Assembly (NCBI RefSeq): GCF_003003795.1
Contig: NZ_PVWK01000083.1
Span: 165,156 to 229,155, forward strand
DNA from: Stenomitos frigidus ULC18
Lineage (GTDB): Bacteria; Cyanobacteriota; Cyanobacteriia; Leptolyngbyales; Leptolyngbyaceae
Direction: 5' to 3'
Length of the DNA: 64,000 bases
Notes under the pieces: model-generated
What the model saw: only the letters and a program-made list of their open reading frames with translations
What the model was told of the DNA's origin: nothing
The model's database searches: none
Shown: positions 27,257-37,003 of the stretch, piece by piece
Numbering within the stretch: position 1 is the first letter of the stretch
How the letters are laid out: every line of letters begins with the position of its first letter
Program-made: the position numbers and the translations under genes

Positions 27257-28276
27257 ATGAAACTGTCGCTTTACTGCCCTACGTGCTCTCGACCGATCGC
27301 TGACCTCAATAATGCGTCCCCGCAAGTGACCTGTGGGGCTTGCCAGCATCGCTATGGTATTGTCCACGGCAAGCTTTCCAAGCATTCTTCCATCAGTGAA
27401 CCGCTGCTGTTTCTGAGCCACCATCTGCCCAGCCTCCACAAGCGCCACTACACGCTGCAAATTACAACGCCCGATCGCAACCTTAAGCAGCTTCAGTTTT
27501 CGATCCCTGGCAAAGCAGACCCCCTCCCAGTACATTACGGGGATGTGGTGTCTGTGCTTTACACCATGCAGGGATACCTGATGAAAAAGCTGGTAGCGGT
27601 CAACAACCACACTACTGGTAAGCGCTACGTGCTACCCAAACCAGTACCCAGCACGATCGAGCTCACGTTGACCCTGAGCTCGATCGTGCTGGGGCTGCTA
27701 GTGGCGTCTTTTTTCAGCGGAGTCAATGTTTTTCTCGTTTCTGTTGTGACGGCATTGGGCGTGCTCGCCTATCTCAAGGTAACGAACAGCGCTCAACTAA
27801 CGAGCCCATCGTTAGCAATGCATGGACGAGAAGGGACTCGCTTAGCTGGCGATCAACGGTTGCTGGCGCAAAAACTCAAAATTGAGCAGCGCTTGGATGA
27901 AATCAATCATGAATGCAAGTCCAATCAAGGGCTGATCGATCGACTCGAAGATCTGAAGCAAAAAATGGTTACTGTCGATCAGCAACTGTATGCACCTCGT
28001 ATTTTTAGAACCACGGGCGCAGTCACCATTTTGAAGCAGCAAATTACCAACAATCAGCGGCTTGTGCGCGAATATCGTCGAGCCTTGCAAATGATTGAAA
28101 TTGAGATGGAAACCTCCTGGATTGCGGATCAATTGCCCGATGCCAGCAACTTCACCCGCGCCATCATGCAGAAGTTAGAGGAATTGAAAGCGATCGAAGA
28201 GCAAAATCAATTTCTTAAACTCCAACTCACTGCCTACGAAGAGGTTAAGCATCATGTCATTCCAGGATATGAGTGA
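27257..28276 (+). CDS. membrane protein with N-terminal zinc ribbon and coiled coil
   Basis: 339 residues. A zinc-ribbon opening (YCPTCSRPIADL, then TCGACQHRYG), a beta-rich middle, two adjacent hydrophobic helices (~135-172: SSIVLGLLVASFFSGVNVFL and VVTALGVLAYL), then a charged coiled coil (LKIEQRLDEINHECKSNQGL onward to ~330). The layout suggests an inner- or thylakoid-membrane protein with both ends in the cytoplasm. I do not know the family. ATG 27257; a 28-base palindrome follows the stop. Confidence 0.7.
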   Translation: MKLSLYCPTCSRPIADLNNASPQVTCGACQHRYGIVHGKLSKHSSISEPLLFLSHHLPSLHKRHYTLQITTPDRNLKQLQFSIPGKADPLPVHYGDVVSVLYTMQGYLMKKLVAVNNHTTGKRYVLPKPVPSTIELTLTLSSIVLGLLVASFFSGVNVFLVSVVTALGVLAYLKVTNSAQLTSPSLAMHGREGTRLAGDQRLLAQKLKIEQRLDEINHECKSNQGLIDRLEDLKQKMVTVDQQLYAPRIFRTTGAVTILKQQITNNQRLVREYRRALQMIEIEMETSWIADQLPDASNFTRAIMQKLEELKAIEEQNQFLKLQLTAYEEVKHHVIPGYE

Positions 28277-28281
28277 AGAGA

Positions 28282-28309
28282 GTAGGGGCGTTACATGTAA
28301 CGCCCCTAC
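28282..28309. terminator. 28-base perfect palindrome between convergent genes
   Basis: GTAGGGGCGTTACA and its exact complement, no loop. It lies between the zinc-ribbon membrane protein and the histidine kinase stops. It is a cyanobacterial dispersed palindrome that could act as a bidirectional terminator. Confidence 0.65.
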
Positions 28310-28334
28310 AAACGAAAACTCTTCACTCTCCCCT

Positions 28335-29897
28335 TCACCCTTCTTCCTGTTGCGGTAATGTCACGGTTACCGTTGTGCCCTGAGCAAGAAGACTGTCAAT
28401 TTGAATGGTGCCGCGATGGTTTTCAACGATCGCTTGTGCAATGGCTAAGCCCAAACCCGACCCAGTGGCAGAGGCTTGAGTGCGGGCAAGATCCACTCGA
28501 TAAAAGCGATCGAACAAGCGAGGCAGAGCTTCTGGTGGAATGCCGATCCCCGTGTCGCTCACAACGACTTGAAGGAAGTAATTGCTCGATCGTTTCAACT
28601 GCTGTAAAGCAACAGAAACCTTGCCTCCAGACGGCGTATATTGCAGCGCATTGCCTAACAGGTTGGTAAAGAGTCGTGCTAACTGGTCGCGATCAGCGTG
28701 TAGTGTACTCCAGTCTTGAGTCGATGGCTGTGTAGGCGCGATCGTGGTAGCCGTCACTGGCACTGTTCCTGATGCATTGCCTTCGAACGAACCAACCTCC
28801 GCTAAGCCGAGTGGCGTTATGCTGTTCGTAACATTTTTGGCAGATGCTTCCATAGAGCAGCAGACAAGCTCTATGCCCTTTTCTTCTGCCAGCATTTGCT
28901 GTTCTTCAATGACGTCTCGCAACAGTCCATCCAGCGGCACGCCCACGCGGCGAGACTGAACAATACCGCTGTCTTGTCGTGCTAGAAAGAGTAGATCATC
29001 GACTAGCCGCCCCAAACGCCTGGTCAACCGTTCGACCACTTTGAGATGCTGTTGCTGCGTATATGGATCGGGATCGGGATCTGCCAGCGCCACCTGGACG
29101 TTCGTCTGGATGATGGCGATCGGGCTGCGTAACTCGTGGGAAGCATCCGCTGTAAACTGCTTCAACCGCTGATACGATTCACGCACCGGCTCCATTGCTA
29201 ACCCCGACAGAAACCAGCCGATCGCTGCCACAGCCGCAATCATCAGCCCAATCCCCAAACTGAGATCCAACACCAGTTGGCGGACTGGCTTGGTAACTTC
29301 AAACCAGGGATGGCTCACACGCAAGTAGCCTAAAACTTGCCGTCCGACCTCTATTCGCTCCGTGACCTGTCGCAAAATGAGCGAATCGGGAGAGACCGGA
29401 GGAGCCGTTGTTAGTTTCTGGTTGTTAGTGGTTAGTAGGTTCGGTGAGGCTGTTCTCACGTCTCTGTGCTCTTCTGACTCAGGCTGTTGGACGATCGCAC
29501 CCAGATTACCGCTGTCGCCCCTGACCATATGCACCGTTTCACCCTGACTATTCAGGTTCAACGGTACGTTCAACGGTTCCGATAGCGTAGACCAGAGTAG
29601 GGCTCCGGTCGGGCTGAACCATTCCAAATCGATATGGTCGTCTTCACCAGTAGCGGCACTGTCACGAAAGCTCGCTTCTACGTTGACGCGCAGTACTCCA
29701 CCTTCAGAATGCGGATTCACTGGCTCAATGACGAGCGATCGCCCAACCACCTCCACCACATGATTCAGCGTGTCATCAATCCGCTCAATCAACGTCTCAC
29801 GCACGTACAGGTAAAAGCCACTGGCAAACAGCAGCAGCAGCACCGCTGTAACCGTTGTGTACCAGATTGCAAGCCGTCGCCGAGTAGTTTGAAACAT
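28335..29897 (-). CDS. sensor histidine kinase (OmpR-type, two membrane segments)
   Basis: 520 residues. Membrane helices at ~9-29 and ~206-230 flank a periplasmic sensor region. The phospho-acceptor is in FTADASHELRSPIAIIQTNV (H-box), and the ATPase has LLGNALQYTPSGG (N), VVSDTGIGIPPEALPRLF (G1, F) and GSGLGLAIAQAIVENH (G2). Two stretches look inserted: residues ~142-167 (EHRDVRTASPNLLTTNNQKL), coded by 7-bp repeats, and ~357-402 in the dimer-to-ATPase linker, rich in Ser/Thr. No response regulator is adjacent, so the partner is unknown. It resembles the NrsS/RppB type by layout. Confidence 0.92.
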   Translation of the reverse strand: MFQTTRRRLAIWYTTVTAVLLLLFASGFYLYVRETLIERIDDTLNHVVEVVGRSLVIEPVNPHSEGGVLRVNVEASFRDSAATGEDDHIDLEWFSPTGALLWSTLSEPLNVPLNLNSQGETVHMVRGDSGNLGAIVQQPESEEHRDVRTASPNLLTTNNQKLTTAPPVSPDSLILRQVTERIEVGRQVLGYLRVSHPWFEVTKPVRQLVLDLSLGIGLMIAAVAAIGWFLSGLAMEPVRESYQRLKQFTADASHELRSPIAIIQTNVQVALADPDPDPYTQQQHLKVVERLTRRLGRLVDDLLFLARQDSGIVQSRRVGVPLDGLLRDVIEEQQMLAEEKGIELVCCSMEASAKNVTNSITPLGLAEVGSFEGNASGTVPVTATTIAPTQPSTQDWSTLHADRDQLARLFTNLLGNALQYTPSGGKVSVALQQLKRSSNYFLQVVVSDTGIGIPPEALPRLFDRFYRVDLARTQASATGSGLGLAIAQAIVENHRGTIQIDSLLAQGTTVTVTLPQQEEG

Positions 29898-29928
29898 AGC
29901 AATAGATTAACGCGGCGGGGGAGGGGAA

Positions 29929-30088
29929 GTTTTGAGTTTTGAGTTTTGAGTTTTGAGTTCAGCGTTTAGCCTTTAGCCTTTCCCCTTTAGCCTTTAGCCT
30001 TTAGCCTTTAGCCTTTAGCCTTTCCCCTTTGGCCTTTAACCTAGCCTTTAGCCTTTGGCCTTTCCCCTTTAGCCTTTCCCCCTCATCC
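29929..30088. repeat. heptamer arrays upstream of the histidine kinase gene
   Basis: First GAGTTTT repeated four times (29933-29960), then a long array of CCTTTAG with CCTTTCC and CCTTTGG variants to ~30088, more than ten units. It separates the kinase start from the DUF3067 stop, which are both on the minus strand. Confidence 0.92.
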
Positions 30089-30093
30089 CTCCT

Positions 30094-30411
30094 TCAAAAA
30101 TCCTCCAGCATCCACTCAGACGCCCGTTCGCCCAGTTCGAGGGGAATACTGACAGCCTTTCCCAACCGTGGGCGATCGCGGGTTTGATGAATGGATGCTT
30201 GCACATGCTCAGCACTCCCCCATGCCTGTAGATGGCTTGCAACTTCATTTAGGTGGGCTATGTATTCAGCCTCCGTCAGCGGGAAGGACACCTGCTCTAA
30301 GTACTTCCACATGACCAAAAAAAGGATTTTGCCCTGAGTCCGCCGTAGCTGAATGTCGTAGGAACGTCCCCACTTGTCCAGCAAGACTTGGCGTAAATCA
30401 TCTCCGGTCAT
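30094..30411 (-). CDS. DUF3067 family protein
   Basis: 105 residues from ATG 30411. The whole chain matches the family: TGDDLRQVLLDKWGRSYDIQ, then LRRTQGKILFLVMWKYLEQ, and the C-terminal RPRLGKAVSIPLELGERASE. It is conserved in cyanobacteria and plastids and usually lies divergent from petC, as here, which suggests a link to the b6f complex or thylakoid function, though none is shown. The longer frame to 30429 adds six non-conserved residues. Confidence 0.9.
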   Translation of the reverse strand: MTGDDLRQVLLDKWGRSYDIQLRRTQGKILFLVMWKYLEQVSFPLTEAEYIAHLNEVASHLQAWGSAEHVQASIHQTRDRPRLGKAVSIPLELGERASEWMLEDF

Positions 30412-30766
30412 AGCGCTGCCATTCCACAACTTTCTTTCAGATTCACACCTTCAGACTCACAAGTTGCTCTCGACTCTGCAAGGGGGGGCGAGTGGGGTCT
30501 CCTGCGATCGTTAACATTTTGTATAAAACTGACAGCCCTCTACTTAGCTATGATGCTAGCGTCAAGAAATGTAATAATCTTAATAACTTCCTCAGAGACG
30601 CGACAAGCCGCTCTGTGAGACGATTATTGCAGTGTTTGGTGAGCAGTGTCTGCAAGAGGGGCAGGCATCTGAATCCATTGGAGCGCGGAGCCAAGCGATA
30701 GCGCAACTCTTTAAGCGTTTACCAAGCCCTTGCCGAATCCCTTTCTTAACAGAACTATACGCAGTC
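30412..30766. promoter_or_regulatory. divergent promoter region of petC-petA and DUF3067
   Basis: 355 bp between divergent genes. TATGATGCT near 30549 and TATAAAAC near 30520 are candidate -10 elements, with CTGACA and TTAACA-like hexamers upstream at imperfect spacing. The petC leader could thus be ~200 bases. A frame continuous with petC runs back to 30632 but is not conserved. Confidence 0.4.
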
Positions 30767-31306
30767 ATGACACAAATTTCTGGATCTTCGGATGTGCCCG
30801 ATATTGGGCGTCGCCAATTCATGAATCTTTTGACGTTCGGTGCTGTCACTGGTACGGCATTGGGTGCCCTTTACCCGGTAGTGAAATACTTCATTCCACC
30901 ATCAAGCGGTACAGGCAGCGGCGGTGCCACGGCTAAAGACGCACTGGGTAACGACATTCTGGTAAGCGATTTCGTTGCTAGCCATGCTGCTGGCGATCAT
31001 GTGTTATCGCAAGGGCTAAAGGGCGACCCAACCTACATTGTGATCAAAGAAGATAAAGCACTGGCTGACTTTGGGATCAATGCCGTTTGTACCCACTTGG
31101 GCTGTGTTGTGCCCTGGAATGCAGCGGAAAACAAGTTTAAATGCCCTTGTCATGGCTCTCAGTACGATAGCAACGGCAAAGTAGTGCGAGGGCCAGCGCC
31201 ATTGTCGTTGGCATTGGCACATGCAGCAGTTGTCGATAACAAAGTGAGCTTTACTCCCTGGACTGAGACTGATTTCCGCACTGGCGAAGACCCTTGGTGG
31301 GCTTAG
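30767..31306 (+). CDS. petC: cytochrome b6f complex Rieske iron-sulfur subunit
   Basis: 179 residues from ATG 30767, the normal size. A twin-Arg-like start ([18 protein letters not shown]) gives the single membrane anchor, followed by a glycine-rich hinge ([12 protein letters not shown]). The 2Fe-2S ligands are in [10 protein letters not shown] and [20 protein letters not shown]. It passes electrons from plastoquinol to cytochrome f on the lumen side of the thylakoid. petA follows after 66 bp, the standard petCA operon. Confidence 0.98.
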   Translation: MTQISGSSDVPDIGRRQFMNLLTFGAVTGTALGALYPVVKYFIPPSSGTGSGGATAKDALGNDILVSDFVASHAAGDHVLSQGLKGDPTYIVIKEDKALADFGINAVCTHLGCVVPWNAAENKFKCPCHGSQYDSNGKVVRGPAPLSLALAHAAVVDNKVSFTPWTETDFRTGEDPWWA

Positions 31307-31372
31307 GTCGTGAATCGTCTGCTGATTGCTGTTTTCTGCTGACTGTCTTTCGCTGCTGATTATCCTTTGCTC

Positions 31373-32371
31373 ATGACACGTTCGTTACCGATGAAAAAGA
31401 TTCCTTTAGAAAGATTGATACCGATGGCTGGTCGCTATAAGTCTGCTGTGCTGACAGTAATGGCGATCGCAGTCTTCTTAACAGGCAGTTTGTCACTACC
31501 GCAAGCCGCCTCGGCTTACCCGATTTTTGCTCAACAGGCGTATGAGAACCCCCGTGAAGCAACGGGACGCATTGTTTGCGCCAATTGTCATCTGGCAGCG
31601 AAACCAACCGAGGTAGAGGTACCCCAGTCCGTCTTACCCGACTCTGTGTTTGAAGCGGTCGTCAAAATTCCCTACGACCCATCCGTGCAGCAGGTCGTTG
31701 GCGGTGGCGATAAAGGGCCTTTGAACGTCGGCGCTGTGCTGATGTTGCCCAAAGGCTTCAAAATTGCACCCGAAGATCGCATTCCTGAGGAAATGAAGGA
31801 AAAGGTGCAAGACCTCTACTTCCAGCCTTACAGCGAAGATAAAGAGAATATCGTCGTGATCGGTCCACTCCCCGGTGAGCAGTACCAGGAAATCGTCTTC
31901 CCGATTCTTGCTCCCGATCCAAAGACCGATAAATCACTGCGCTTTGGTAAGTACGCCGTTCATGTCGGTGGCAACCGTGGTCGGGGTCAAATCTATCCCA
32001 ACGGTGAAAAGAGCAACAACACGGTGTACAACGCCTCCGAAGCAGGCACCATTTCTAAGGTTGCGAAGCCAGAAGACGGTGGCTATGAAGTGACTATTCA
32101 GATGGAAGATGGCAAAACGGTAGTAGACACGATTCCGTCTGGTCCCGATCTGACCGTCTCTGAAGGGCAAACGGTGAAAGCGGGTGATGCGCTGACAGTG
32201 AATCCCAACGTGGGTGGCTTTGGTCAGGCAGATACCGAGATCGTTCTACAAAACCCCGATCGCATCAAAGGTCTGCTAGCGTTCTTCGGCATCGTCGTTC
32301 TTTCCCAAATTCTGCTGGTTCTGAAGAAGAAGCAAGTCGAGCGTGTGCAGGCAGCCGAGATGAACTTCTAG
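31373..32371 (+). CDS. petA: cytochrome f, b6f complex subunit
   Basis: 332 residues from ATG 31373. A signal peptide ends PQAASA and the mature protein begins [10 protein letters not shown]; its amino group ligates heme. The c-type heme site is CANCH in [21 protein letters not shown]-terminal membrane anchor ([20 protein letters not shown]) holds it in the thylakoid. A second ATG at 31391 would shorten the leader by six residues. Second gene of petCA, ended by the strong terminator at 32399. The petC-petA spacer has degenerate CTGCTGA heptamers. Confidence 0.98.
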   Translation: MTRSLPMKKIPLERLIPMAGRYKSAVLTVMAIAVFLTGSLSLPQAASAYPIFAQQAYENPREATGRIVCANCHLAAKPTEVEVPQSVLPDSVFEAVVKIPYDPSVQQVVGGGDKGPLNVGAVLMLPKGFKIAPEDRIPEEMKEKVQDLYFQPYSEDKENIVVIGPLPGEQYQEIVFPILAPDPKTDKSLRFGKYAVHVGGNRGRGQIYPNGEKSNNTVYNASEAGTISKVAKPEDGGYEVTIQMEDGKTVVDTIPSGPDLTVSEGQTVKAGDALTVNPNVGGFGQADTEIVLQNPDRIKGLLAFFGIVVLSQILLVLKKKQVERVQAAEMNF

Positions 32372-32398
32372 TCTCTGCACCATACTTTTATTTCTTGG

Positions 32399-32426
32399 GG
32401 GACAAGCGATCGCTTGTCCCTTTTTT
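32399..32426 (+). terminator. intrinsic terminator of petCA
   Basis: Perfect palindrome GGGACAAGCGA / TCGCTTGTCCC (32399-32420) followed by six T. The centre of the stem is the HIP1 octamer GCGATCGC. Strong and well placed 28 bp after the petA stop. Confidence 0.9.
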
Positions 32427-32699
32427 ATGTCTACCAGCACTGTGCACGTAAAATTCACTCAGATATCCGGCGATCATCACAGCAAGTACTGCACCACAGT
32501 GAGTCATTGGTTAGGATGAAGAGATGAAAGGACATCGATAGGATCTAGTCATCCCAGTTTTGGCATGATGGTGAGGGTTAGCACGCTAACGCTGACTGCC
32601 CAACCCGCGATCCGCTATTCCTGAGATTACGTTAATATTAGTTAACATCGATAGAATAGTGAAACACTCCGCACCCCTATAAAAGGAGGACAAATCCCG
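32427..32699. promoter_or_regulatory. ftsH upstream region
   Basis: Contains a possible -10 TAGAAT at 32652-32657 and the Shine-Dalgarno AGGAGG at 32684-32689, 10 bases before the GTG start. No -35 element is convincing. Nothing else seen. Confidence 0.4.
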
Positions 32700-34535
32700 G
32701 TGAATAAGCGGTGGAGAAATGTTGGACTGTATACGCTTCTGGCGATCGTAGTCGTTTCTTTAGCGACAGCGTTCTTTGATAAGCAGCCTCCCAGTCGGGA
32801 AACCTGGCGCTACAGCCAGTTTATTGAGAAAGTTCAAGAAGGCAAGATTGAGAAAGTGCGGATTAGTGCCGATCGCAGTATTGCGGTGGTACAGGACGGT
32901 AATAACCGGGTTGTGGTTAACTTGCCGAACGATCCTGAGCTGATCAATATTCTGACGTCTAATAAAGTTGATATTTCGGTTTTGCCACAAACCGACGATG
33001 GGTTCTGGCTCAAGGCGCTGAGCAGCCTCTTTTTCCCAGTCTTGCTGCTGGTTGGTTTGTTCTTCTTGCTACGCCGTGCTCAGAGTGGTCCTGGTAGTCA
33101 GGCAATGAACTTTGGCAAGTCTAAAGCCAGAGTGCAAATGGAACCGCAGACTCAGGTAACCTTTGGCGATGTCGCAGGCATTGACCAGGCGAAGCTCGAA
33201 CTGAGCGAAGTGGTGGACTTTCTTAAGAATGCCGATCGCTTCACAGCCGTTGGTGCCAAGATTCCCAAAGGTGTCTTGCTGGTGGGTCCTCCAGGAACGG
33301 GAAAAACGCTGCTGGCACGCGCCGTTGCGGGTGAAGCAGGCGTCCCCTTCTTCTCCATCTCCGGTTCTGAGTTTGTCGAAATGTTTGTGGGTGTGGGTGC
33401 GTCTCGCGTCCGTGACCTTTTTGAGCAAGCGAAGTCTAACGCTCCCTGCATCGTCTTCATTGATGAAATTGATGCAGTCGGTCGTCAACGTGGTGCTGGC
33501 TTGGGCGGTGGTAACGATGAGCGTGAACAAACCCTCAACCAGTTGCTGACTGAAATGGACGGGTTTGAGGACAACACAGGCATCATCATCATTGCGGCAA
33601 CAAACCGTCCTGATGTCCTGGATGCGGCTTTACTACGTCCCGGTCGCTTCGATCGTCAGGTAGTGGTCGATCGTCCCGATTACGCGGGGCGGTTAGAAAT
33701 CCTCAATGTCCATGCTCGCGGCAAAACGCTGTCGAAAGATGTAGATCTGGAGAAAATTGCGCGTCGGACTCCTGGCTTTACAGGTGCTGACCTGTCCAAT
33801 CTCTTGAATGAAGCGGCTATTCTGGCAGCACGTCGCAACTTGACCGAAATTTCAATGGACGAAGTGAACGATGCGATCGATCGTGTCCTCGCTGGTCCAG
33901 AGAAGAAAGACCGTGTCATGAGCGAAAAGCGCAAGGAATTGGTGGCTTACCATGAAGCGGGTCACGCTCTAGTGGGCGCCCTGATGCCTGATTACGATCC
34001 GGTACAGAAGATCAGCATCATTCCACGCGGTCGTGCGGGTGGTCTCACCTGGTTCACTCCCAGCGAAGATCGGATGGATTCGGGCCTGTACTCGCGCTCC
34101 TACCTCCAAAACCAGATGGCAGTTGCTCTGGGTGGCCGGATTTCGGAAGAAATCATCTTCGGTGAAGAAGAAGTGACCACAGGTGCATCGAATGACCTTC
34201 AACAGGTCGCTCGTGTGGCTCGCCAGATGGTGACTCGTTTTGGTATGAGCGATCGCCTCGGTCCTGTAGCGTTGGGTCGTCAGCAGGGCAACATGTTCCT
34301 GGGTCGTGACATTGCCGCTGAGCGAGATTTCTCTGAAGAGACTGCCGCTGCGATCGATGACGAAGTGCGGAATCTGGTCGAGCAAGCCTATCGTCGTGCG
34401 AAAGCGGTTCTGGTTGGCAACCGCCACGTGTTGGATGAGTTGGCAGCGATGCTGATTGAAAAAGAAACAGTGGATTCTGATGAACTTCAGGAATTGCTTG
34501 CCAATAGTGATGTGAAGATGGCTTCGATCGCTTAG
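32700..34535 (+). CDS. ftsH: ATP-dependent zinc metalloprotease FtsH (FtsH3/Slr1604-like)
   Basis: 611 residues. GTG start, fixed by AGGAGG 10 bases upstream. Two membrane helices (~8-25 and ~104-122: [16 protein letters not shown]) frame a lumenal or periplasmic domain. The AAA module has Walker A GPPGTGKT at ~196-203, Walker [10 protein letters not shown] and the pore [10 protein letters not shown]; the zinc site HEAGH is at 418-422. The N-terminus [17 protein letters not shown] matches my memory of the Synechocystis FtsH3 type, which forms hetero-hexamers for photosystem II repair and iron responses. Single gene with its own terminator. Confidence 0.97.
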   Translation: MNKRWRNVGLYTLLAIVVVSLATAFFDKQPPSRETWRYSQFIEKVQEGKIEKVRISADRSIAVVQDGNNRVVVNLPNDPELINILTSNKVDISVLPQTDDGFWLKALSSLFFPVLLLVGLFFLLRRAQSGPGSQAMNFGKSKARVQMEPQTQVTFGDVAGIDQAKLELSEVVDFLKNADRFTAVGAKIPKGVLLVGPPGTGKTLLARAVAGEAGVPFFSISGSEFVEMFVGVGASRVRDLFEQAKSNAPCIVFIDEIDAVGRQRGAGLGGGNDEREQTLNQLLTEMDGFEDNTGIIIIAATNRPDVLDAALLRPGRFDRQVVVDRPDYAGRLEILNVHARGKTLSKDVDLEKIARRTPGFTGADLSNLLNEAAILAARRNLTEISMDEVNDAIDRVLAGPEKKDRVMSEKRKELVAYHEAGHALVGALMPDYDPVQKISIIPRGRAGGLTWFTPSEDRMDSGLYSRSYLQNQMAVALGGRISEEIIFGEEEVTTGASNDLQQVARVARQMVTRFGMSDRLGPVALGRQQGNMFLGRDIAAERDFSEETAAAIDDEVRNLVEQAYRRAKAVLVGNRHVLDELAAMLIEKETVDSDELQELLANSDVKMASIA

Positions 34536-34567
34536 CAGTCGCTGTGTTCAACGTTTACTCAACGGGT

Positions 34568-34605
34568 TTAAGGTGGTTCTAGTTCGCTAGAGCCACCTTA
34601 ATTTT
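34568..34605 (+). terminator. intrinsic terminator of ftsH
   Basis: 15-bp stem (34568-34582 / 34587-34601, one G-U pair) closed by a TTCG tetraloop and followed by TTTTT. Strong terminator 33 bp after the ftsH stop. Confidence 0.95.
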
Positions 34606-34646
34606 TGGATTGCGCTATACCCCAATTTTTAAGCGCGTTTGACTGA

Positions 34647-35294
34647 TTAAGCCCTGCCTGATGCGTACTCTGGAGCATTGCAGGTTTGCTCTTCAGGTCT
34701 GGGCTCTTCAGGTCTGGGCAACTGTGGGACAGCAACATCAACCACAGCCGCGATCGCTTTAGGCCTCTCCGCAACATCCCAAGCAGACGGATCTTTAACG
34801 GCTGGTTGAGTGGCACGTTGAGCAGTGATAGCGATCCGATCGGGAAGCGGCGTTGTCCCCCTTGCAGACTCTAGGTGCGGCAACCGTTCGGGCAAAGATG
34901 TCGGCAATTGACGGGCAGATGCCATGCGATCAACCGGCGTCTTAGGATGGCTGGCACGCTGAGTGACTCGATAGTCTGGCAGGTAGCTCATGTCTACCTG
35001 CGTCGTTTTGGTGCAAACGACGCGATCGCGGAGGCTGATCTGTTGCACCATGCGGCTACTCAGTGGCACAAAACGCCAGTAGCGGTGAACATCAGGCTGC
35101 ACAATCACAAGCGATAGCTGTCCCTGGTAGAGAACTAAATTTCTCACTTCACCAGCTGGCTTGCCGTGCCTGTCAACCACGCTAAACGTGTCTAGCCGCT
35201 CTTTTAGAACCTGCATTTTGTTCAGCAGCAAGCGTTTCAGGCGATCATTGCTGTCTGCCAGCTGAGCTAATTTTTCTGGTGATGCGTAGTTCAT
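34647..35294 (-). CDS. PRC-barrel-like protein of unknown function
   Basis: 215 residues. Residues ~34-90 look like a PRC-barrel: LDTFSVVDRHGKPAGEVRNL, then LVLYQGQLSLVIVQ and RYWRFVPLSSRMVQQISLRD. The N-terminal helix (LADSNDRLKRLLLNKMQVLK) and a long disordered Pro/Arg-rich C-terminus (from ~105) surround it. PRC barrels bind RNA or photosynthetic reaction-centre proteins in other organisms, so the role here is open. Two near-identical 10-residue units (RPEEPRPEEQ region, DNA AGGTCTGGGCTCTTC repeated at 34696 and 34711) occur near the end. Confidence 0.65.
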   Translation of the reverse strand: MNYASPEKLAQLADSNDRLKRLLLNKMQVLKERLDTFSVVDRHGKPAGEVRNLVLYQGQLSLVIVQPDVHRYWRFVPLSSRMVQQISLRDRVVCTKTTQVDMSYLPDYRVTQRASHPKTPVDRMASARQLPTSLPERLPHLESARGTTPLPDRIAITAQRATQPAVKDPSAWDVAERPKAIAAVVDVAVPQLPRPEEPRPEEQTCNAPEYASGRA

Positions 35295-35654
35295 TGGCTC
35301 GTACTAACCTCTTGAGCAACGGCTGGGATTGAGCAAGGACTGGAGACAGGCTCTGGCAATAGGACTGATCGCAGAGCCCCCTTACAGAACACTGAACCAT
35401 ATCTTCCAAATAGAAAATAGCGTGTTCAGCCAACAGAGCGAGAGCGATTGATTTTAGTTTAGTAATTTTCGGCTCACTAAGCGACCATCACACATATTGT
35501 CATGGAACATATTCTGATGGAGCTGTACGGGAGCAACCTACGATCGACCGCTGTCATCCTCGATGGAACGTCAGTACAGCGCTGACTGTTGAACGCCGAG
35601 CGCTGCTCCAGACGTGTAAACGTCTGCTTGAACCCATTCATTGTGTGCGTAATT
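35295..35654. other. intergenic region, nothing identified
   Basis: 360 bp between divergent genes. A frame continuous with eda starts at 35589 but is not conserved. No repeat, terminator or RNA gene stands out. Confidence 0.4.
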
Positions 35655-36308
35655 ATGACTCCTCAAGACTGGCACGCTCTCTTACAACAGTTTCGTGCGA
35701 TCGCGGTCATTCGTGCGCCACAGCTTGAAAGCGGCTACCAGATGGCAAAGGCAGCAGCCGATGGTGGCATCCGGCTGATCGAAATTACCTGGAACAGCGA
35801 TCGTGCTCCTGCCTTAATCCAGCAACTACGCCTGCAATTGCCCCACTGCACGATCGGTGCAGGCACGTTGCTACAGGAAACCCACGTGCAGGAGGCGATC
35901 GCGGGCGGTGCTCAGTTTCTCTTTACGCCTCATGTCGCCCCTCACTTGATCCAACTAGCGGTGGCACAAAACGTGCCGATCATCCCTGGTGCACTTTCTC
36001 CTACCGAAATCGTTAGTGCATGGCAGGCAGGAGCTAGCAGCGTGAAGGTTTTTCCCGTACAGGCAATGGGTGGTGCAGCGTACATTCAAAGCCTGCAGGC
36101 ACCGTTGGGCAACATCCCCTTAATTCCCACAGGTGGCGTGACACTGGAAAATGCATCGGCGTTTTTGGCCGCTGGCGCGATCGCGGTTGGGCTTTCGGGT
36201 CATTTGTTCCCCAAGCAGGTAGTGGCTGAAGGGAACTGGAACGCGATCGCGCAACAAGCACAATCGCTGATGCACCGTCTTACGAACCCTTCTGTCAACC
36301 AGTCATGA
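35655..36308 (+). CDS. eda: KDPG/KHG aldolase family protein
   Basis: 217 residues from ATG 35655. A (beta/alpha)8 barrel of class I aldolases: FRAIAVIRAPQLESGYQMAK, then GGIRLIEITWNSDRAP with the catalytic-site Glu, TIGAGTLLQETHVQEAIAGG, FLFTPHVAP and SSVKVFPVQAMGGAAYIQSL with the Schiff-base Lys. The final block is PTGGVTLENASAFLAAGAI. It cleaves 2-keto-3-deoxy-6-phosphogluconate in the Entner-Doudoroff route; the family also takes 4-hydroxy-2-oxoglutarate. No edd gene is near. Confidence 0.9.
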   Translation: MTPQDWHALLQQFRAIAVIRAPQLESGYQMAKAAADGGIRLIEITWNSDRAPALIQQLRLQLPHCTIGAGTLLQETHVQEAIAGGAQFLFTPHVAPHLIQLAVAQNVPIIPGALSPTEIVSAWQAGASSVKVFPVQAMGGAAYIQSLQAPLGNIPLIPTGGVTLENASAFLAAGAIAVGLSGHLFPKQVVAEGNWNAIAQQAQSLMHRLTNPSVNQS

Positions 36309-36441
36309 ATTTTAGCGCTCAGGTGGACTGGTGGTTATGAAGCTGCTTTGAATGTTGACGACATTGTCGGTTCTTAATCAGGATTTTCATCAAGAAAGAC
36401 CGTAGACAAGAGTGTATAAAACGATAGTGAGAGCAGTGACA

Positions 36442-36966
36442 ATGTTGCTAACTCGTGGTTTCAAGCAAAGCCTGGGCTCGCTGATCTTAACCGCTTCTGT
36501 CTGCCTGTTACCGACGCAGACGATCGCACAAGCACCTCTGGCAGCCGTGCTCTCACCCACGTTAAGCGCACAAAATGACACCATTGCGAGCACAGTCCGT
36601 CGCCTGGAAAAATCAAAGCGACGCTGGATTGAGATCAAGCTGTCCAGCCAGCGATTGATTGCCTGGGAAGGTAAAACCCCTGTCTACGCGGTTCTGATCT
36701 CGACCGGTAAAGACTTAACACCCACAAGCCCTGGAGTGTTTGCCATTCAGACACGCGATCGCTATGCCCGCATGAGAGGCGCTGATTACGATATTGCGGA
36801 TGTGCCTTATACGATGTATTACGACGGCAGCTACGCCATCCACGGGGCATATTGGCATCACAACTTTGGTACGCCCGTGAGTCATGGCTGCGTTAACGTG
36901 GCAGTGAACCATGCTCGCTGGCTGTTTAATTGGGCCACGATCGGTACGCCAGTGGTGGTTCGTTAG
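36442..36966 (+). CDS. L,D-transpeptidase (YkuD domain)
   Basis: 174 residues from ATG 36442; GTG 36412 would add ten. A signal peptide with core LGSLILTASVCLLPTQTIAQ directs it to the periplasm. The YkuD domain runs from IEIKLSSQRLIAWEGKTPVY to the end, with the catalytic HGAYWH...SHGCVN motif (His, Ser, His, Gly, Cys). Such enzymes crosslink peptidoglycan 3-3 or attach proteins to it. Single gene. Confidence 0.92.
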   Translation: MLLTRGFKQSLGSLILTASVCLLPTQTIAQAPLAAVLSPTLSAQNDTIASTVRRLEKSKRRWIEIKLSSQRLIAWEGKTPVYAVLISTGKDLTPTSPGVFAIQTRDRYARMRGADYDIADVPYTMYYDGSYAIHGAYWHHNFGTPVSHGCVNVAVNHARWLFNWATIGTPVVVR

Positions 36967-37003
36967 TGAAATCGCACTAACATAGCGGGTATGCGTCCAA
37001 TCC

